Of a stretch of 64,000 nucleotides of DNA, positions 18,593 through 27,636 are shown piece after piece (the stretch's first letter is position 1; each line of letters starts with the position of its first letter). Source of the stretch: Chitinophaga varians (lineage in GTDB: Bacteria > Bacteroidota > Bacteroidia > Chitinophagales > Chitinophagaceae); assembly GCF_012641275.1 (NCBI RefSeq), contig NZ_JABAIA010000002.1:310001-374000 (forward strand). The letters run 5' to 3'. The notes beneath the pieces are model-generated. The model was not told the DNA's origin and ran no database searches. It saw only the letters and a list, made by a program, of their open reading frames with translations. The translations under genes and the position numbers were made by a program.

Positions 18593-20782
18593 TTATCGCA
18601 AGAAAAGCAGTTCTCTGTACTTAGGCAGTGCCCATCTTTTATCATCTACCAGGAATTCCAGTTTATCGGAGTGGTAGCGGATAATATCGAAGTACGGTTT
18701 AATTTTTTCGCAGTATTCAATCGCTTTCTGGCGGCTGTCGGTCAACTTGTTGGTCACTTTACGTTGCTCGATCATTGCCTGAACGTTTTCACTGATCACG
18801 TTGATGTGTTCAGATATTTTGGCAGCGATTTGTGTTTGTGCTTTGTAGGCAGCTTCACCCATGCCAATTTCTTTCAGTCCGCGGATGTTGCTGATCAGGT
18901 CATTGAGGTAGCTGATAGCTGCGGGTAAAATAGTGTTGGTGGCCAGGTCTCCGATTACACGGGCTTCGATCTGAACTTTCTTCACATAATCTTCGAGCAG
19001 GATCTCGTGACGGGCGTGTAATTCTTTTTCGGTATAAACACCGGTTTCGGAATACAGCTGGGCGGCTTTAGGAGTGATCATCGCATCCAGCGCTTTAGGC
19101 GTGGTTTTGATGTTCTGTAAACCTCTTCTTTCGGCTTCTTTTTCCCATTCTTCGCTGTAGCCGTCGCCTTCGAACAATATTTTTTCCGAATCTACAATAT
19201 ATTTCCGAAGAGTTTGCATGATGGCAATCTCTTTTTTCTCACCTTTTTCGATCAGGCCGTCCACTTCCACTTTGAAGTCGGTCAGGGTTTTGGCCACGAT
19301 GGTGTTCAGTACGGTCATAGCGGAAGCACAGTTGGCGGTAGAACCTACGGCGCGGAACTCGAACTTGTTGCCGGTGAACGCAAAGGGAGAGGTACGGTTA
19401 CGGTCGGTATTGTCCAGCATCAGTTCAGGAATATGACGGTGCAGGTCCAGTTTAAGGATGGCCTCGTCTTGTTCGTCGAACTTGTTGTTTACGCGGGATT
19501 TTACTTCCTGCAGTACATCGAAAAGATATTTACCGGAGAATACGGAGATGATAGCCGGAGGAGCTTCGTTGGCACCCAGACGGAAGTCGTTGCTGGCAGA
19601 GGCGATAGCAGCTCTCAGCAGGTCGGCGTAGTCATGTACCGCTTTGATGGTGTTCACGAAGAACGTGAGGAACATCAGGTTGGTTTTCGGGGTTTTGCCC
19701 GGAGCCAGCAGGTTTACACCGGTATCGGTGGCCATGCTCCAGTTGTTGTGTTTACCGGAACCGTTGATGCCTGCGAAAGGTTTTTCGTGCAGCAGCACTT
19801 TCAGTTTGTGGCGTTTGGCCACTTTATTCATGATGTCCATCAGCAGGGAGTTGTGGTCCACGGCGATGTTCACTTCTTCAAAGATGGGAGCGCATTCGAA
19901 CTGGGAAGGAGCTACTTCATTGTGACGGGTCCTTAAAGGTATGCCCAGTTTGTAAGCCTCTTCTTCAAAATCGCGCATGTAAGCGTATACGCGCTCAGGG
20001 ATAGAGCCAAAGTAGTGGTCTTCCAGCTGTTGACCTTTGGAAGGAGCGTGACCTACCACGGTGCGGCCGGTCATGATCAGGTCAGGACGGGCATTGGCCA
20101 GATTTTCGTCAACGAGGAAGTATTCCTGTTCCCAACCCAGGGTAGGCGTTACTTTGGTAACATTTTTATCGAAATAGTTACATACGTCCACAGCGGCTTT
20201 GTCGATAGCTACCAGTGCTTTCAGCAGCGGAGCTTTATAGTCAAGTGATTCGCCGGTGTAGGATACGAATATAGTAGGGATGCAGAGTGTTTTACCGTAA
20301 CCCTGTTCCAGGATAAAGGCTGGGGAGGAAGGGTCCCAGGCAGTATAACCGCGGGCTTCAAAAGTAGCTCTCAGGCCGCCGTTAGGGAAGCTGGAGGCAT
20401 CAGGCTCCTGCTGTACCAGCGCATCGCCGTCAAAAGTTTCCAGTGCAGAGCCATCGCTTTTCAGGGTAAAAAAGGAGTCATGCTTTTCTGCAGTGGTGCC
20501 GGTCAGGGGTTGAAACCAGTGAGTGTAGTGAGTCACTCCTTTTTTCATGGCCCAGGCTTTCATGCCGGAAGCAATTTGCTCCGCCATTTTGCGTTCCAGT
20601 TTGGTGCCATTTTTAATGGAGTTCATCAGGCTTTTATAAGCCTCATCACTCAGGTATTCCCTTACAATTCTTCCGGCAAAAACATTGCTGCCAAATACCT
20701 CGGTGATTTTTCCGTTGTGTTCGGTAAGTTTAGTGTCTACGCCAGCTAATCCTTCCAGCGCGGTGAAACGTAACGATTGCAT
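18593..20782 (-). CDS. glnN: Glutamine synthetase type III
   Basis: 729 aa, the size of GSIII enzymes and much longer than GSI. Catalytic-domain segments visible include TPTLGWEQEYFLVD, RTRHNEVAPSQFE and GSGKHNNWSM. The N-terminal part has the GSIII-specific HWFQPLTG segment and the C terminus is helical. It joins glutamate and ammonia with ATP in the cytosol. GSIII is the common form in Bacteroidota. No amtB or glnK is adjacent. Confidence 0.96.
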   Translation of the reverse strand: MQSLRFTALEGLAGVDTKLTEHNGKITEVFGSNVFAGRIVREYLSDEAYKSLMNSIKNGTKLERKMAEQIASGMKAWAMKKGVTHYTHWFQPLTGTTAEKHDSFFTLKSDGSALETFDGDALVQQEPDASSFPNGGLRATFEARGYTAWDPSSPAFILEQGYGKTLCIPTIFVSYTGESLDYKAPLLKALVAIDKAAVDVCNYFDKNVTKVTPTLGWEQEYFLVDENLANARPDLIMTGRTVVGHAPSKGQQLEDHYFGSIPERVYAYMRDFEEEAYKLGIPLRTRHNEVAPSQFECAPIFEEVNIAVDHNSLLMDIMNKVAKRHKLKVLLHEKPFAGINGSGKHNNWSMATDTGVNLLAPGKTPKTNLMFLTFFVNTIKAVHDYADLLRAAIASASNDFRLGANEAPPAIISVFSGKYLFDVLQEVKSRVNNKFDEQDEAILKLDLHRHIPELMLDNTDRNRTSPFAFTGNKFEFRAVGSTANCASAMTVLNTIVAKTLTDFKVEVDGLIEKGEKKEIAIMQTLRKYIVDSEKILFEGDGYSEEWEKEAERRGLQNIKTTPKALDAMITPKAAQLYSETGVYTEKELHARHEILLEDYVKKVQIEARVIGDLATNTILPAAISYLNDLISNIRGLKEIGMGEAAYKAQTQIAAKISEHINVISENVQAMIEQRKVTNKLTDSRQKAIEYCEKIKPYFDIIRYHSDKLEFLVDDKRWALPKYRELLFLR

Positions 20783-20987
20783 GCTGTAATAATTTTAATA
20801 CAAAAGAACGCCAACGTCGTTGGAAATGCAAATAAATTGTTCACTTTAACCAAAAAATTACATTTATTGGTTTATAAAGGCGATTTTTTTGAGAAATGAA
20901 TAAAAAAAATAGATCGTTGATGTCTGAAACTGATAAATTAAAAAATTACTAATATGAATTGGATGAAATTTTTATGCGTTTCGGCGG

Positions 20988-21166
20988 CCCAGGGCTACGA
21001 TGTGTTCAGAGAGCTCCCTTTTTATAGCAATGCGGACGTTAAGAGCTTCCCTTTGTAATCAACAATAGGTTATCCACGTTACCGGGAAGAAGGTTAGCCC
21101 TGGTTATCGGCATTTTTTGACAACGACCCTAAACACATCGTAGCCCCGGGGGCTTCAGCCCCGGGA
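20988..21166. repeat. MITE-like inverted repeat with adjoining REP-like hairpin
   Basis: The 19-base ends 20988-21006 and 21132-21150 are inverted copies with one mismatch; the shared core is GGGCTACGATGTGTT. They enclose about 125 bases with no reading frame. Directly after the right end comes a GC-rich hairpin whose core GGGCTTCAGCCCCGGGA (21150-21166) recurs exactly at 48828-48844. No transposase is present. Confidence 0.65.
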
Positions 21167-21205
21167 ACAAATGCGTCCATTTTTAAGCCCTTTGGCCCCT
21201 CATTC

Positions 21206-21236
21206 TTGGCATTTGCCATAAAATCTTGTAGGTTTG
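21206..21236 (+). promoter_or_regulatory. purL promoter
   Basis: TTGG at 21206-21209, 19 bases, then TAGGTTTG at 21229-21236. The predicted leader is about 36 bases. Confidence 0.6.
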
Positions 21237-21277
21237 CATCTTCTTTTTAATTACTCGTTTTTTTATACTTAAACTAC

Positions 21278-23500
21278 ATGCAAACCACCGTAGAAATTGC
21301 TGAACAGCTGGGCCTTACTGCTGACGAGTTTGAACGTATTGAATCTATCTTAGGGCGTAATCCCAACTTTACCGAATTGAGTATGTACTCCGTTATGTGG
21401 AGTGAGCACTGCTCTTACAAAAACTCAATCGTATGGCTGAAGTCATTACCACGTGAAGGTGACCGCCTCCTCGTAAAGGCTGGTGAGGAAAACGCCGGAC
21501 TGGTAGATATCGGTGATGGATACGCAGTTGTATTTAAAATAGAATCCCATAACCACCCTTCAGCGATTGAGCCCTTCCAGGGCGCTGCTACCGGGGTTGG
21601 CGGTATCCACCGCGATATCTTCACAATGGGCGCCCGCCCCATTGCGGCACTGAACTCCCTGCGCTTCGGCAATATCAATGATAAAAAAACACAGCACCTG
21701 GTAAAAGGTATCGTACATGGTATCGGCCACTATGGTAACTGCTTCGGTGTTCCAACCGTAGGCGGTGAAACCTATTTTGAAGACTGCTATGGCACCAATC
21801 CGCTGGTAAACGCCATGAGCGTGGGTATCGTAAAAGTTGGCCAAACAGTTTCCGCTACCTCCCACGGTGAAGGCAACCCGGTTTTCATCGTAGGTTCCGC
21901 TACCGGTAAAGACGGTATCGGCGGTGCCTCCTTTGCTTCTGCCAATATCACGGAAGACAGCGCGGAAGACCTGCCTGCCGTTCAGGTAGGTGACCCCTTT
22001 CAGGAAAAGAAACTGCTGGAAGCCTGCCTCGAGGTAATTAAAACCAATGCGATCATTGGTATGCAGGACATGGGCGCTGCCGGTATCACCTGCTCCACTG
22101 CCGAAATGAGCGCCAAAGGCGAACATGGTATGCACATCTGGCTGGATAAAGTTCCTACCCGCCAGGAAAATATGAAAGGATGGGAAATGCTGCTGAGCGA
22201 AAGCCAGGAACGCATGCTCATCGTAGTAAAAAAAGGCCAGGAAAAAGCAGTCCTCGATATCTTCGAAAAATGGGACCTGCACTGCGTTCAGATCGGTGAA
22301 GTAACCAAAGACACCAACCTGAAGTTTTATATGAACGGTGAACTGGAAGCGGACGTTCCTGCTGAAAGCCTCGTGCTCGGCGGCGGCGCTCCTCAATATC
22401 ACCGCGCTTATACTGAACCTGCCTACTTCCAGAAAATAAAGACGTTCGATATTCAGAACGTTCCGGATACAGAACACGCCCGCTTCGCAGCGGAAAGAAT
22501 CATCGCACTGCCTAACATCGCTTCCAAACGCTGGATCTATAACCAGTATGACAGCATGGTAGGTACTGCCAACGCTTCTACCAACGCTCCGAGCGACGCT
22601 CCGATCGTATTGGTGAAAGGCACCAAAAAAGCACTGGCAATGACGACCGACTGTAACAGCCGCTACGTTTTTGCTGATCCGCACAAGGGTGGCCAGATCG
22701 CCGTGGCGGAAGCTGCCCGCAACATCGTTTGCTCCGGCGGTGAACCACTGGCTATCACCAACTGCCTCAACTTCGGTAACCCTTACGATCCCGAAGTTTA
22801 CTACCAGTTCGTACACGCTGTACAAGGCATGGGCGAAGCTTGCCGTAAATTCAATACCCCTGTTACCGGCGGTAACGTGAGCTTCTATAACCAGTCACCT
22901 GATGGCGCGGTATATCCTACACCAACTATCGGTATGGTGGGCCTGCTCGACAGCATCGACCAACGTATCACCCTTGACTTCAAGGAAGCGGGTGACCTGA
23001 TATACATGATCGGCCGCAGCCGTAATGATATCAACAGCTCTGAATACCTGCACAAAATCATCGGTATCGAATACAGCCCTGCGCCGCACTTCAACCTCGA
23101 AGAGGAACTGCAGCTGCAGCAAGCCATCACCAAACTGAACAAAGCCCACCTGATCCAGTCTGCGCACGATATCAGCGAAGGCGGCCTGTTCGTTACCATG
23201 ATGGAAAGCGCTATGCCAAGAGGCCTGGGCTTTGAACTGAACCTGAACGATAAATTCCGTAAAGACGCTTACCTCTTCGGTGAAAGCCAAAGCCGTGTAA
23301 TCGTCACCGTTAAACCGGAAAACAAAGAGAAATTCGAAGCACTGATGCACGGTCTGGTAGACGCCTCCGACGTTTCTGTACGTTATGAGAAAGTAGGCGC
23401 CGTAACCGGTGACCATGTGAAAGTAGGTGGCGAAGACTGGGGTAAAGTAAACGACTGGAAACAGATCTACAATACTTCTGTGGAAGAACACCTGAAATAG
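21278..23500 (+). CDS. purL: Phosphoribosylformylglycinamidine synthase subunit PurL
   Basis: 740 aa, the small-PurL form that works with separate PurS and PurQ. The N terminus has the [20 protein letters not shown] segment, and the ATP/Mg sites [23 protein letters not shown] lie near 86-108. Two AIRS-like halves follow. It converts FGAR to FGAM in purine synthesis. PurS/PurQ are not in the window. Confidence 0.96.
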   Translation: MQTTVEIAEQLGLTADEFERIESILGRNPNFTELSMYSVMWSEHCSYKNSIVWLKSLPREGDRLLVKAGEENAGLVDIGDGYAVVFKIESHNHPSAIEPFQGAATGVGGIHRDIFTMGARPIAALNSLRFGNINDKKTQHLVKGIVHGIGHYGNCFGVPTVGGETYFEDCYGTNPLVNAMSVGIVKVGQTVSATSHGEGNPVFIVGSATGKDGIGGASFASANITEDSAEDLPAVQVGDPFQEKKLLEACLEVIKTNAIIGMQDMGAAGITCSTAEMSAKGEHGMHIWLDKVPTRQENMKGWEMLLSESQERMLIVVKKGQEKAVLDIFEKWDLHCVQIGEVTKDTNLKFYMNGELEADVPAESLVLGGGAPQYHRAYTEPAYFQKIKTFDIQNVPDTEHARFAAERIIALPNIASKRWIYNQYDSMVGTANASTNAPSDAPIVLVKGTKKALAMTTDCNSRYVFADPHKGGQIAVAEAARNIVCSGGEPLAITNCLNFGNPYDPEVYYQFVHAVQGMGEACRKFNTPVTGGNVSFYNQSPDGAVYPTPTIGMVGLLDSIDQRITLDFKEAGDLIYMIGRSRNDINSSEYLHKIIGIEYSPAPHFNLEEELQLQQAITKLNKAHLIQSAHDISEGGLFVTMMESAMPRGLGFELNLNDKFRKDAYLFGESQSRVIVTVKPENKEKFEALMHGLVDASDVSVRYEKVGAVTGDHVKVGGEDWGKVNDWKQIYNTSVEEHLK

Positions 23501-23523
23501 TCTGATTTACAGATAAATGTTAT

Positions 23524-23562
23524 AAAAAAGGGAAGGCGCGAATTTCGCGCCTTCCCTTTTTT
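23524..23562. terminator. Terminator between purL and the TonB receptor gene
   Basis: A near-perfect stem of about 17 bp (AAGGGAAGGCGCG and its complement) with A6 and T6 flanks; it works in either direction between convergent genes. Confidence 0.9.
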
Positions 23563-23580
23563 ATGCAGACTGGTTATTGA

Positions 23581-25905
23581 TCAGAATGCGTAACGGAAAC
23601 CCAGGTTAAACCGGGCGCCGCTGCCTTTAATATAAGAATCTGTTCTCACTCTCGCCTGTGACATTACCGGGTAATAATCGGCATTCAGCAGGTTGTCTAC
23701 CCCCAGCCGGATGGAAGCGGCAGTGCTGAAACGATAGGCAGTGTACAGGTTTACCAGCGAAAAGTCCCCTACAGGCCCGTTGCCGAGGTCATACTCTTTG
23801 GTAGTGGGATTGGGATCAAAACGTTTCCTCATGCCGGAATAGATATAATACACGCCCAGGTCCCATTGTTTCAGCGGAGAATAATTCACGTTGACAGTCA
23901 TTTTATCCGGCGTAATGCGGGTTGTAGGCAACCAGGTTTTGACCCCGTTCACGTCTTTTTTACCTTCTACATGCGTGTAAGCCGCACTGGCAGAGAGATT
24001 TGGCAGGAACTGATAGCCAGCTGTCAGTTCAAAGCCTTGTACCCGCTCAGGCGCTCTTTCGGGTACGGCCACGCCATTCACGTCTTTCAGGCTGGTACCA
24101 AGATCAGACGTGCTGATGAAGTAAGAACCTGAAGCGTTGAATTTGCCGATATTACTGTTGAAACCAGCTTCATAGTTGTTGGTGATAATAGCTTTGGTTT
24201 CGATGATGTTGATGCTGGTGGAGCCATTGCTGACGGCCTTGGCCAATCGCAGGGTACGGCCCAGGTCATACAGGGAGAAACTCTGTGAATAGCTTACAAA
24301 CGGGTTGAAAGCGGGGAAACGCGTGTATCGCAGGCCCGTGTTGAATACCAGTGCTTCATAGGGCAAATTGCCGCCTTTTACGAACACGCCGCCGGCATAG
24401 TTACCAAACTTAATGGTGGTGTAATCAGGAATATCGAGCCGAATGTTTTCGTAACGCAGACCAGCTTTCACCAGGAAGTCTTTAAATAAATATGTTTTCA
24501 GCTGGGCATAAGGCGCCAGATTTTTCATATTCATCTCCGGAACAAAGGAGCGGCCATCGGTAAGCGGTTGGGCGGTTTTGTCGTTCAGTACGTCTATTCC
24601 CCAGGTCACATCGCCATGCAGGTTAGGATGGAAGTTAAACAGGGTATTGAAATTCACGCGGGCTCCCATTTTTTTGGAGGTAATGGCGGAGTTGCCCGGT
24701 GGTGCATAAAAATCGGAGTATTCAAATACGGTGTAAAAGTCCTGGTAATATAGGTTTACATTCAACGAGGTGTTACGGAAAATGTTTTTACTGGTGAAAT
24801 TCACATAGGCGTTATGGTTATACGGCGTACCCTGTTTATCGCCAGGGTTGGTACCTACTATACCGATAATGGGGCGTTGCCCGAATTTACCGCCGGAATC
24901 AATGTAGGTACTGTTTTGCATGGTGCGGTAATAGTTGTACATCACCTCCAGGCGGTTATTGTCATTGAAGTTGTAGCCCAGCTTGGCAAAAAGGTTTACG
25001 TTTTCGTTTTGGCTGAGTGACTGGAAAGGAGCTATGACCTGTCCTTTGGCGTCTTTGTTGACACCTGTTTGTTCGTAGGTGCCGGCCACCACATAATCGA
25101 ATTTATTGAGCCGGCCGCTAAACTGTTGTGCCACGCGTGCGCCGAGGCTGTTGGCCGCGCTGGTGAGCGAACCGCTGGTGCTGATGTCTGTGCTGCCGCT
25201 GAAACGTTTATTGGGATTGGCTTTGATGGTGATGAAATTGACGATGCCTCCGTCAGCGCCGTTGCCATAAATAGCGGTGGAACCTTTGATCACTTCCACT
25301 CTTTCAATGACAGAAACATCGATGCTGCGCATGTCTTTATCGCCGTTACGCAGCGGGGTGGATTGCGGAATACCGTCTATCATGATCAGCATGCCGCGGC
25401 CGCGCAGTGTCTGGCCTTTGTTGGTGGAGGTATTGGTGCCCAGCGTAAGACCTGGTACGTTCATGCTCAGTAGCTGGTTGATGTCTGTAGTGATAGCACT
25501 TTGTTCCCGTAGTTGTTTACCGCTGATGATGGTGATGGAAGAGGGAACGGTACCCAGTGTTTCCTTGTTACGGCCGGCGGTCACCACTACTTCATTCAGG
25601 CCAATGTCTGACGGTTGTATCGTAAGGGAGAGGGTGGTGATGCTGTCGGTGATGGTAACCGCTTGTTCCAGTGTATTGTACCCAATACCGGTAGCGATCA
25701 GTTTATAGCTGCCGGGTTTTACGTTATTGATGGTAAAAGAGCCGTCCGGGCCGGAGACAGTATGTTTCTGTGTGCCTGCCAGATAAAGGCGCAGCATGGG
25801 AACAGCTGTTTGTGCCGTGTCGCGGATGGTGCCGGTGATTTTTTGTGCAGTCGTCTGTAGTGTAACCAGGAGTGTGAGTGCGCACAGTACCAGGTATTGT
25901 TTCAT
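23581..25905 (-). CDS. TonB-dependent siderophore-type receptor
   Basis: 774 aa from the ATG at 25905; a TTG six bases earlier is a less likely start. Signal peptide about 1-21. A carboxypeptidase-regulatory-like beta domain covers about 22-95, a plug domain about 110-225 (VPSSITIISGKQLREQ ... RGRGMLIMIDGIPQ), and then a 22-strand barrel ending in aromatic RYAF. Outer membrane import of a ferric siderophore or haem is likely because the preceding gene is a PepSY membrane protein and a Fur-like site lies upstream. The ATG is two bases after the upstream stop codon, which indicates translational coupling. Confidence 0.9.
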   Translation of the reverse strand: MKQYLVLCALTLLVTLQTTAQKITGTIRDTAQTAVPMLRLYLAGTQKHTVSGPDGSFTINNVKPGSYKLIATGIGYNTLEQAVTITDSITTLSLTIQPSDIGLNEVVVTAGRNKETLGTVPSSITIISGKQLREQSAITTDINQLLSMNVPGLTLGTNTSTNKGQTLRGRGMLIMIDGIPQSTPLRNGDKDMRSIDVSVIERVEVIKGSTAIYGNGADGGIVNFITIKANPNKRFSGSTDISTSGSLTSAANSLGARVAQQFSGRLNKFDYVVAGTYEQTGVNKDAKGQVIAPFQSLSQNENVNLFAKLGYNFNDNNRLEVMYNYYRTMQNSTYIDSGGKFGQRPIIGIVGTNPGDKQGTPYNHNAYVNFTSKNIFRNTSLNVNLYYQDFYTVFEYSDFYAPPGNSAITSKKMGARVNFNTLFNFHPNLHGDVTWGIDVLNDKTAQPLTDGRSFVPEMNMKNLAPYAQLKTYLFKDFLVKAGLRYENIRLDIPDYTTIKFGNYAGGVFVKGGNLPYEALVFNTGLRYTRFPAFNPFVSYSQSFSLYDLGRTLRLAKAVSNGSTSINIIETKAIITNNYEAGFNSNIGKFNASGSYFISTSDLGTSLKDVNGVAVPERAPERVQGFELTAGYQFLPNLSASAAYTHVEGKKDVNGVKTWLPTTRITPDKMTVNVNYSPLKQWDLGVYYIYSGMRKRFDPNPTTKEYDLGNGPVGDFSLVNLYTAYRFSTAASIRLGVDNLLNADYYPVMSQARVRTDSYIKGSGARFNLGFRYAF

Positions 25906-25907
25906 TT

Positions 25908-26984
25908 TCAAAGCTGATGTTTTTTAATGATGTATTTCCGGCGGTACCATATCAGGAAACCGGATATGGAAAGGATGCCGGGCGTAAGGCCCAGAAGGGC
26001 ATAGAGTATTTTAACGGGAATACCGCCATAGTTGCCGAAATGCAGCGGCGCCATGGCAGCGTTGAACTTATCGCCCAGGGGCGCTTTACTGAAATCAACG
26101 GTCTTTTTTACCTGTCCGTTGACATCGAAATGCACGGAGGAGCTGTAACGGCCCCAGACAGCGGCTTCGTGGGCATGGCCCAGAATACGGACAGGGTCAC
26201 CGGCCTTTTTAGGCGGGCGGATGCCCATCGCTTCAAAGCCAGGGATCTGTGCGGCCGCTTTGGTCAGTAACGATTCGTAGTCAACAGGAATGGGAGCGCC
26301 CACATCGGGAAAAGGCCCGGTTGTTTTCCGGTTGTCCAGTACTTTCAGCTGCATCATGAAGCCGGTGAATGCGATGAGGAGATTGAACAGCAATGCCCAT
26401 ACGCCTGTAATGCGGTGAAGGTTGCGCCAGCGCCGGGTACGGCTGCTCCATTCGGGTTTCAGGCGGAAGGTCAGTACTTTAAACACTGATTTCCGGTATA
26501 CCCAGATGCCGGTGAGGAGCGATATAAATAGTAGTACGGCGACTGTCAGCATCACTTTGGCGCCCGTTTTTCCGCTAAGCAGGGAAAAATGGAGGTACAC
26601 CAGGAAGCCGGAGAAGTAGCCGGTGTTGGTATGCTGATGGACGACCTCCCCGGTATAGGGGTTGAGGAAGAGATATACTTTATTGTCCGGCCCATATTCA
26701 GCCCTTACGATCACTGGTTCTTCCGGTGTTTGCGGCAGCCGGGAGAAAAACAGATAGGGGGTGCCGCCACGAAGGGATTTACCGGCTTGCTGCAGCAGTT
26801 CGAACAGTGGTTTGCGTTGAGTTCCCGGTGCAATGTGATAGGTTTCATGATGCAGGGCTTCATCTATTTCCTCACTGAAAACCAGAAGGGTGCCTGTTAT
26901 GCTGGCAAAAAGCAGCATAATGCCTACGATGAGGCCGGTAATGCGGTGAACAGTGAAAAGCTGTTTATGCAGGTATTGCTTCAA
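25908..26984 (-). CDS. PepSY-associated membrane protein, TTG start
   Basis: 358 aa. The only start that keeps the first membrane helix is TTG at 26984 (preceded by AAGGAAA); the frame closes 18 bases upstream. Four membrane helices lie at about 13-35, 140-162, 190-215 and 325-350. The helix 1 HRITGLIVGIMLLFASITGTLLVF pattern and several conserved His residues mark the PepSY_TM family, found next to siderophore receptors. Some members reduce periplasmic ferric siderophores. It is the first gene of an operon with the receptor. Confidence 0.85.
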   Translation of the reverse strand: MKQYLHKQLFTVHRITGLIVGIMLLFASITGTLLVFSEEIDEALHHETYHIAPGTQRKPLFELLQQAGKSLRGGTPYLFFSRLPQTPEEPVIVRAEYGPDNKVYLFLNPYTGEVVHQHTNTGYFSGFLVYLHFSLLSGKTGAKVMLTVAVLLFISLLTGIWVYRKSVFKVLTFRLKPEWSSRTRRWRNLHRITGVWALLFNLLIAFTGFMMQLKVLDNRKTTGPFPDVGAPIPVDYESLLTKAAAQIPGFEAMGIRPPKKAGDPVRILGHAHEAAVWGRYSSSVHFDVNGQVKKTVDFSKAPLGDKFNAAMAPLHFGNYGGIPVKILYALLGLTPGILSISGFLIWYRRKYIIKKHQL

Positions 26985-27061
26985 TTTCCTTATTAGTTTT
27001 TACCGGCTGCAAGTGGGTGACGATTACAGGGCGGGCACGAAAGTGCTATGTCCCGGCGGTT

Positions 27062-27073
27062 GATAATGATCAG
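27062..27073. promoter_or_regulatory. Possible Fur box
   Basis: TGATAATGATCA contains the nine-base Fur half GATAATGAT and is close to a palindrome. It lies about 30-40 bases downstream of the predicted start of the iron operon, where a repressor could block transcription. One short match only, so support is modest. Confidence 0.4.
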
Positions 27074-27109
27074 TTAGCTGTTGCACCAACTATTTGCAGT
27101 CGTGGCTGC

Positions 27110-27117
27110 AAAGGTAC
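27110..27117 (-). promoter_or_regulatory. -7 box of the PepSY/TonB receptor operon
   Basis: TACCTTTG on the minus strand, a full TAnnTTTG match. The -33 region lacks a clear TTG, as expected for a regulated promoter. Confidence 0.5.
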
Positions 27118-27293
27118 TGCTGTCCTGCGGGAAGCATTTACGCAATCGGGAAATTTATTCAGCTGAACGGGAAAAACCGGCGTTTTTGACAGTTAGCTGA
27201 TTTATTGTTGCAGTAGAATACTTTAACAAGCTATTAACAAAATACCACATTTGTGTTATGTGATAGTGAGAAAACTGCTCTACATTTGAAATG

Positions 27294-27471
27294 TAACAAT
27301 GAACACAACGCGAAATCTAAAAAAGATATTTATATAAAATACTTGGAATCACTTGGTTATTCCAAATTCTATGAAGACCATATATTCTACCATGTCCTGA
27401 TGAAAATTTAGTGAAATTTTACACCTAGTGAAAGAACGATTTGAGTAGGGCTGAGGAAACTCAGCCCTTTT
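27294..27471 (+). ncRNA. Candidate small RNA (or short ORF transcript)
   Basis: TACATTTG at 27281-27288 predicts a start near 27294, and a clean GAAA-loop terminator ends at 27471, giving about 178 nt. Inside are hairpins TTGGAAT/ATTCCAA (7 bp) and AAAATTT-AGTG-AAATTTT (7 bp). A frame open from 27238 to the TAG at 27409-27411 has no ATG near its beginning (TTG at 27286 possible). It could encode about 40 aa ending in HVLMKI. A 12-codon ATG frame starts at 27299. RNA family not recognised. Confidence 0.4.
27448..27471 (+). terminator. Terminator of the 27.3-kb transcript
   Basis: GGGCTGAG-GAAA-CTCAGCCC followed by TTTTG: an 8-bp perfect stem with a GNRA tetraloop and no annotated gene in front of it. 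Confidence 0.85.
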
Positions 27472-27556
27472 GTATTTTAATATTTTATCATTTTATTATT
27501 GGGGGAGACTGATATTTTTTGATTTTATCTGATTGATTTTAAATTGTTATAAAAGA

Positions 27557-27589
27557 CAAAGGCCTTCTTGTATTACAAGAAGGCCTTTG
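27557..27589 (-). terminator. Terminator of the alpha-oxoamine synthase gene
   Basis: AAAGGCCTTCTTGTA pairs with its exact complement across a single T. It lies 48 bases beyond the stop codon at 27637. Confidence 0.85.
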
Positions 27590-27636
27590 CTTATAGATAG
27601 TCTGATAAATATCAAATGTCAGAATAGACAGATGGT

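Larger units (their letters stand above)
20783..21277. other. 495-base spacer with repeat element and purL promoter
   Basis: No gene was found. The first 200 bases are AT-rich glnN upstream sequence. Bases 20988-21166 hold an inverted-repeat element and a REP-like hairpin, and 21206-21236 holds the purL promoter. Confidence 0.6.
26985..27240 (-). other. Leader and upstream region of the iron operon
   Basis: The minus-strand transcript from about 27104 gives a leader of about 120 bases. Apart from the Fur-like site and the promoter box, listed separately, I see no gene here. Confidence 0.5.

Noticed and set aside
18373..18645. 90-codon frame overlapping the glnN 3' end
   Set aside because: It overlaps the glnN coding end and terminator and has no family pattern; the remnant in the other frame explains the region better.
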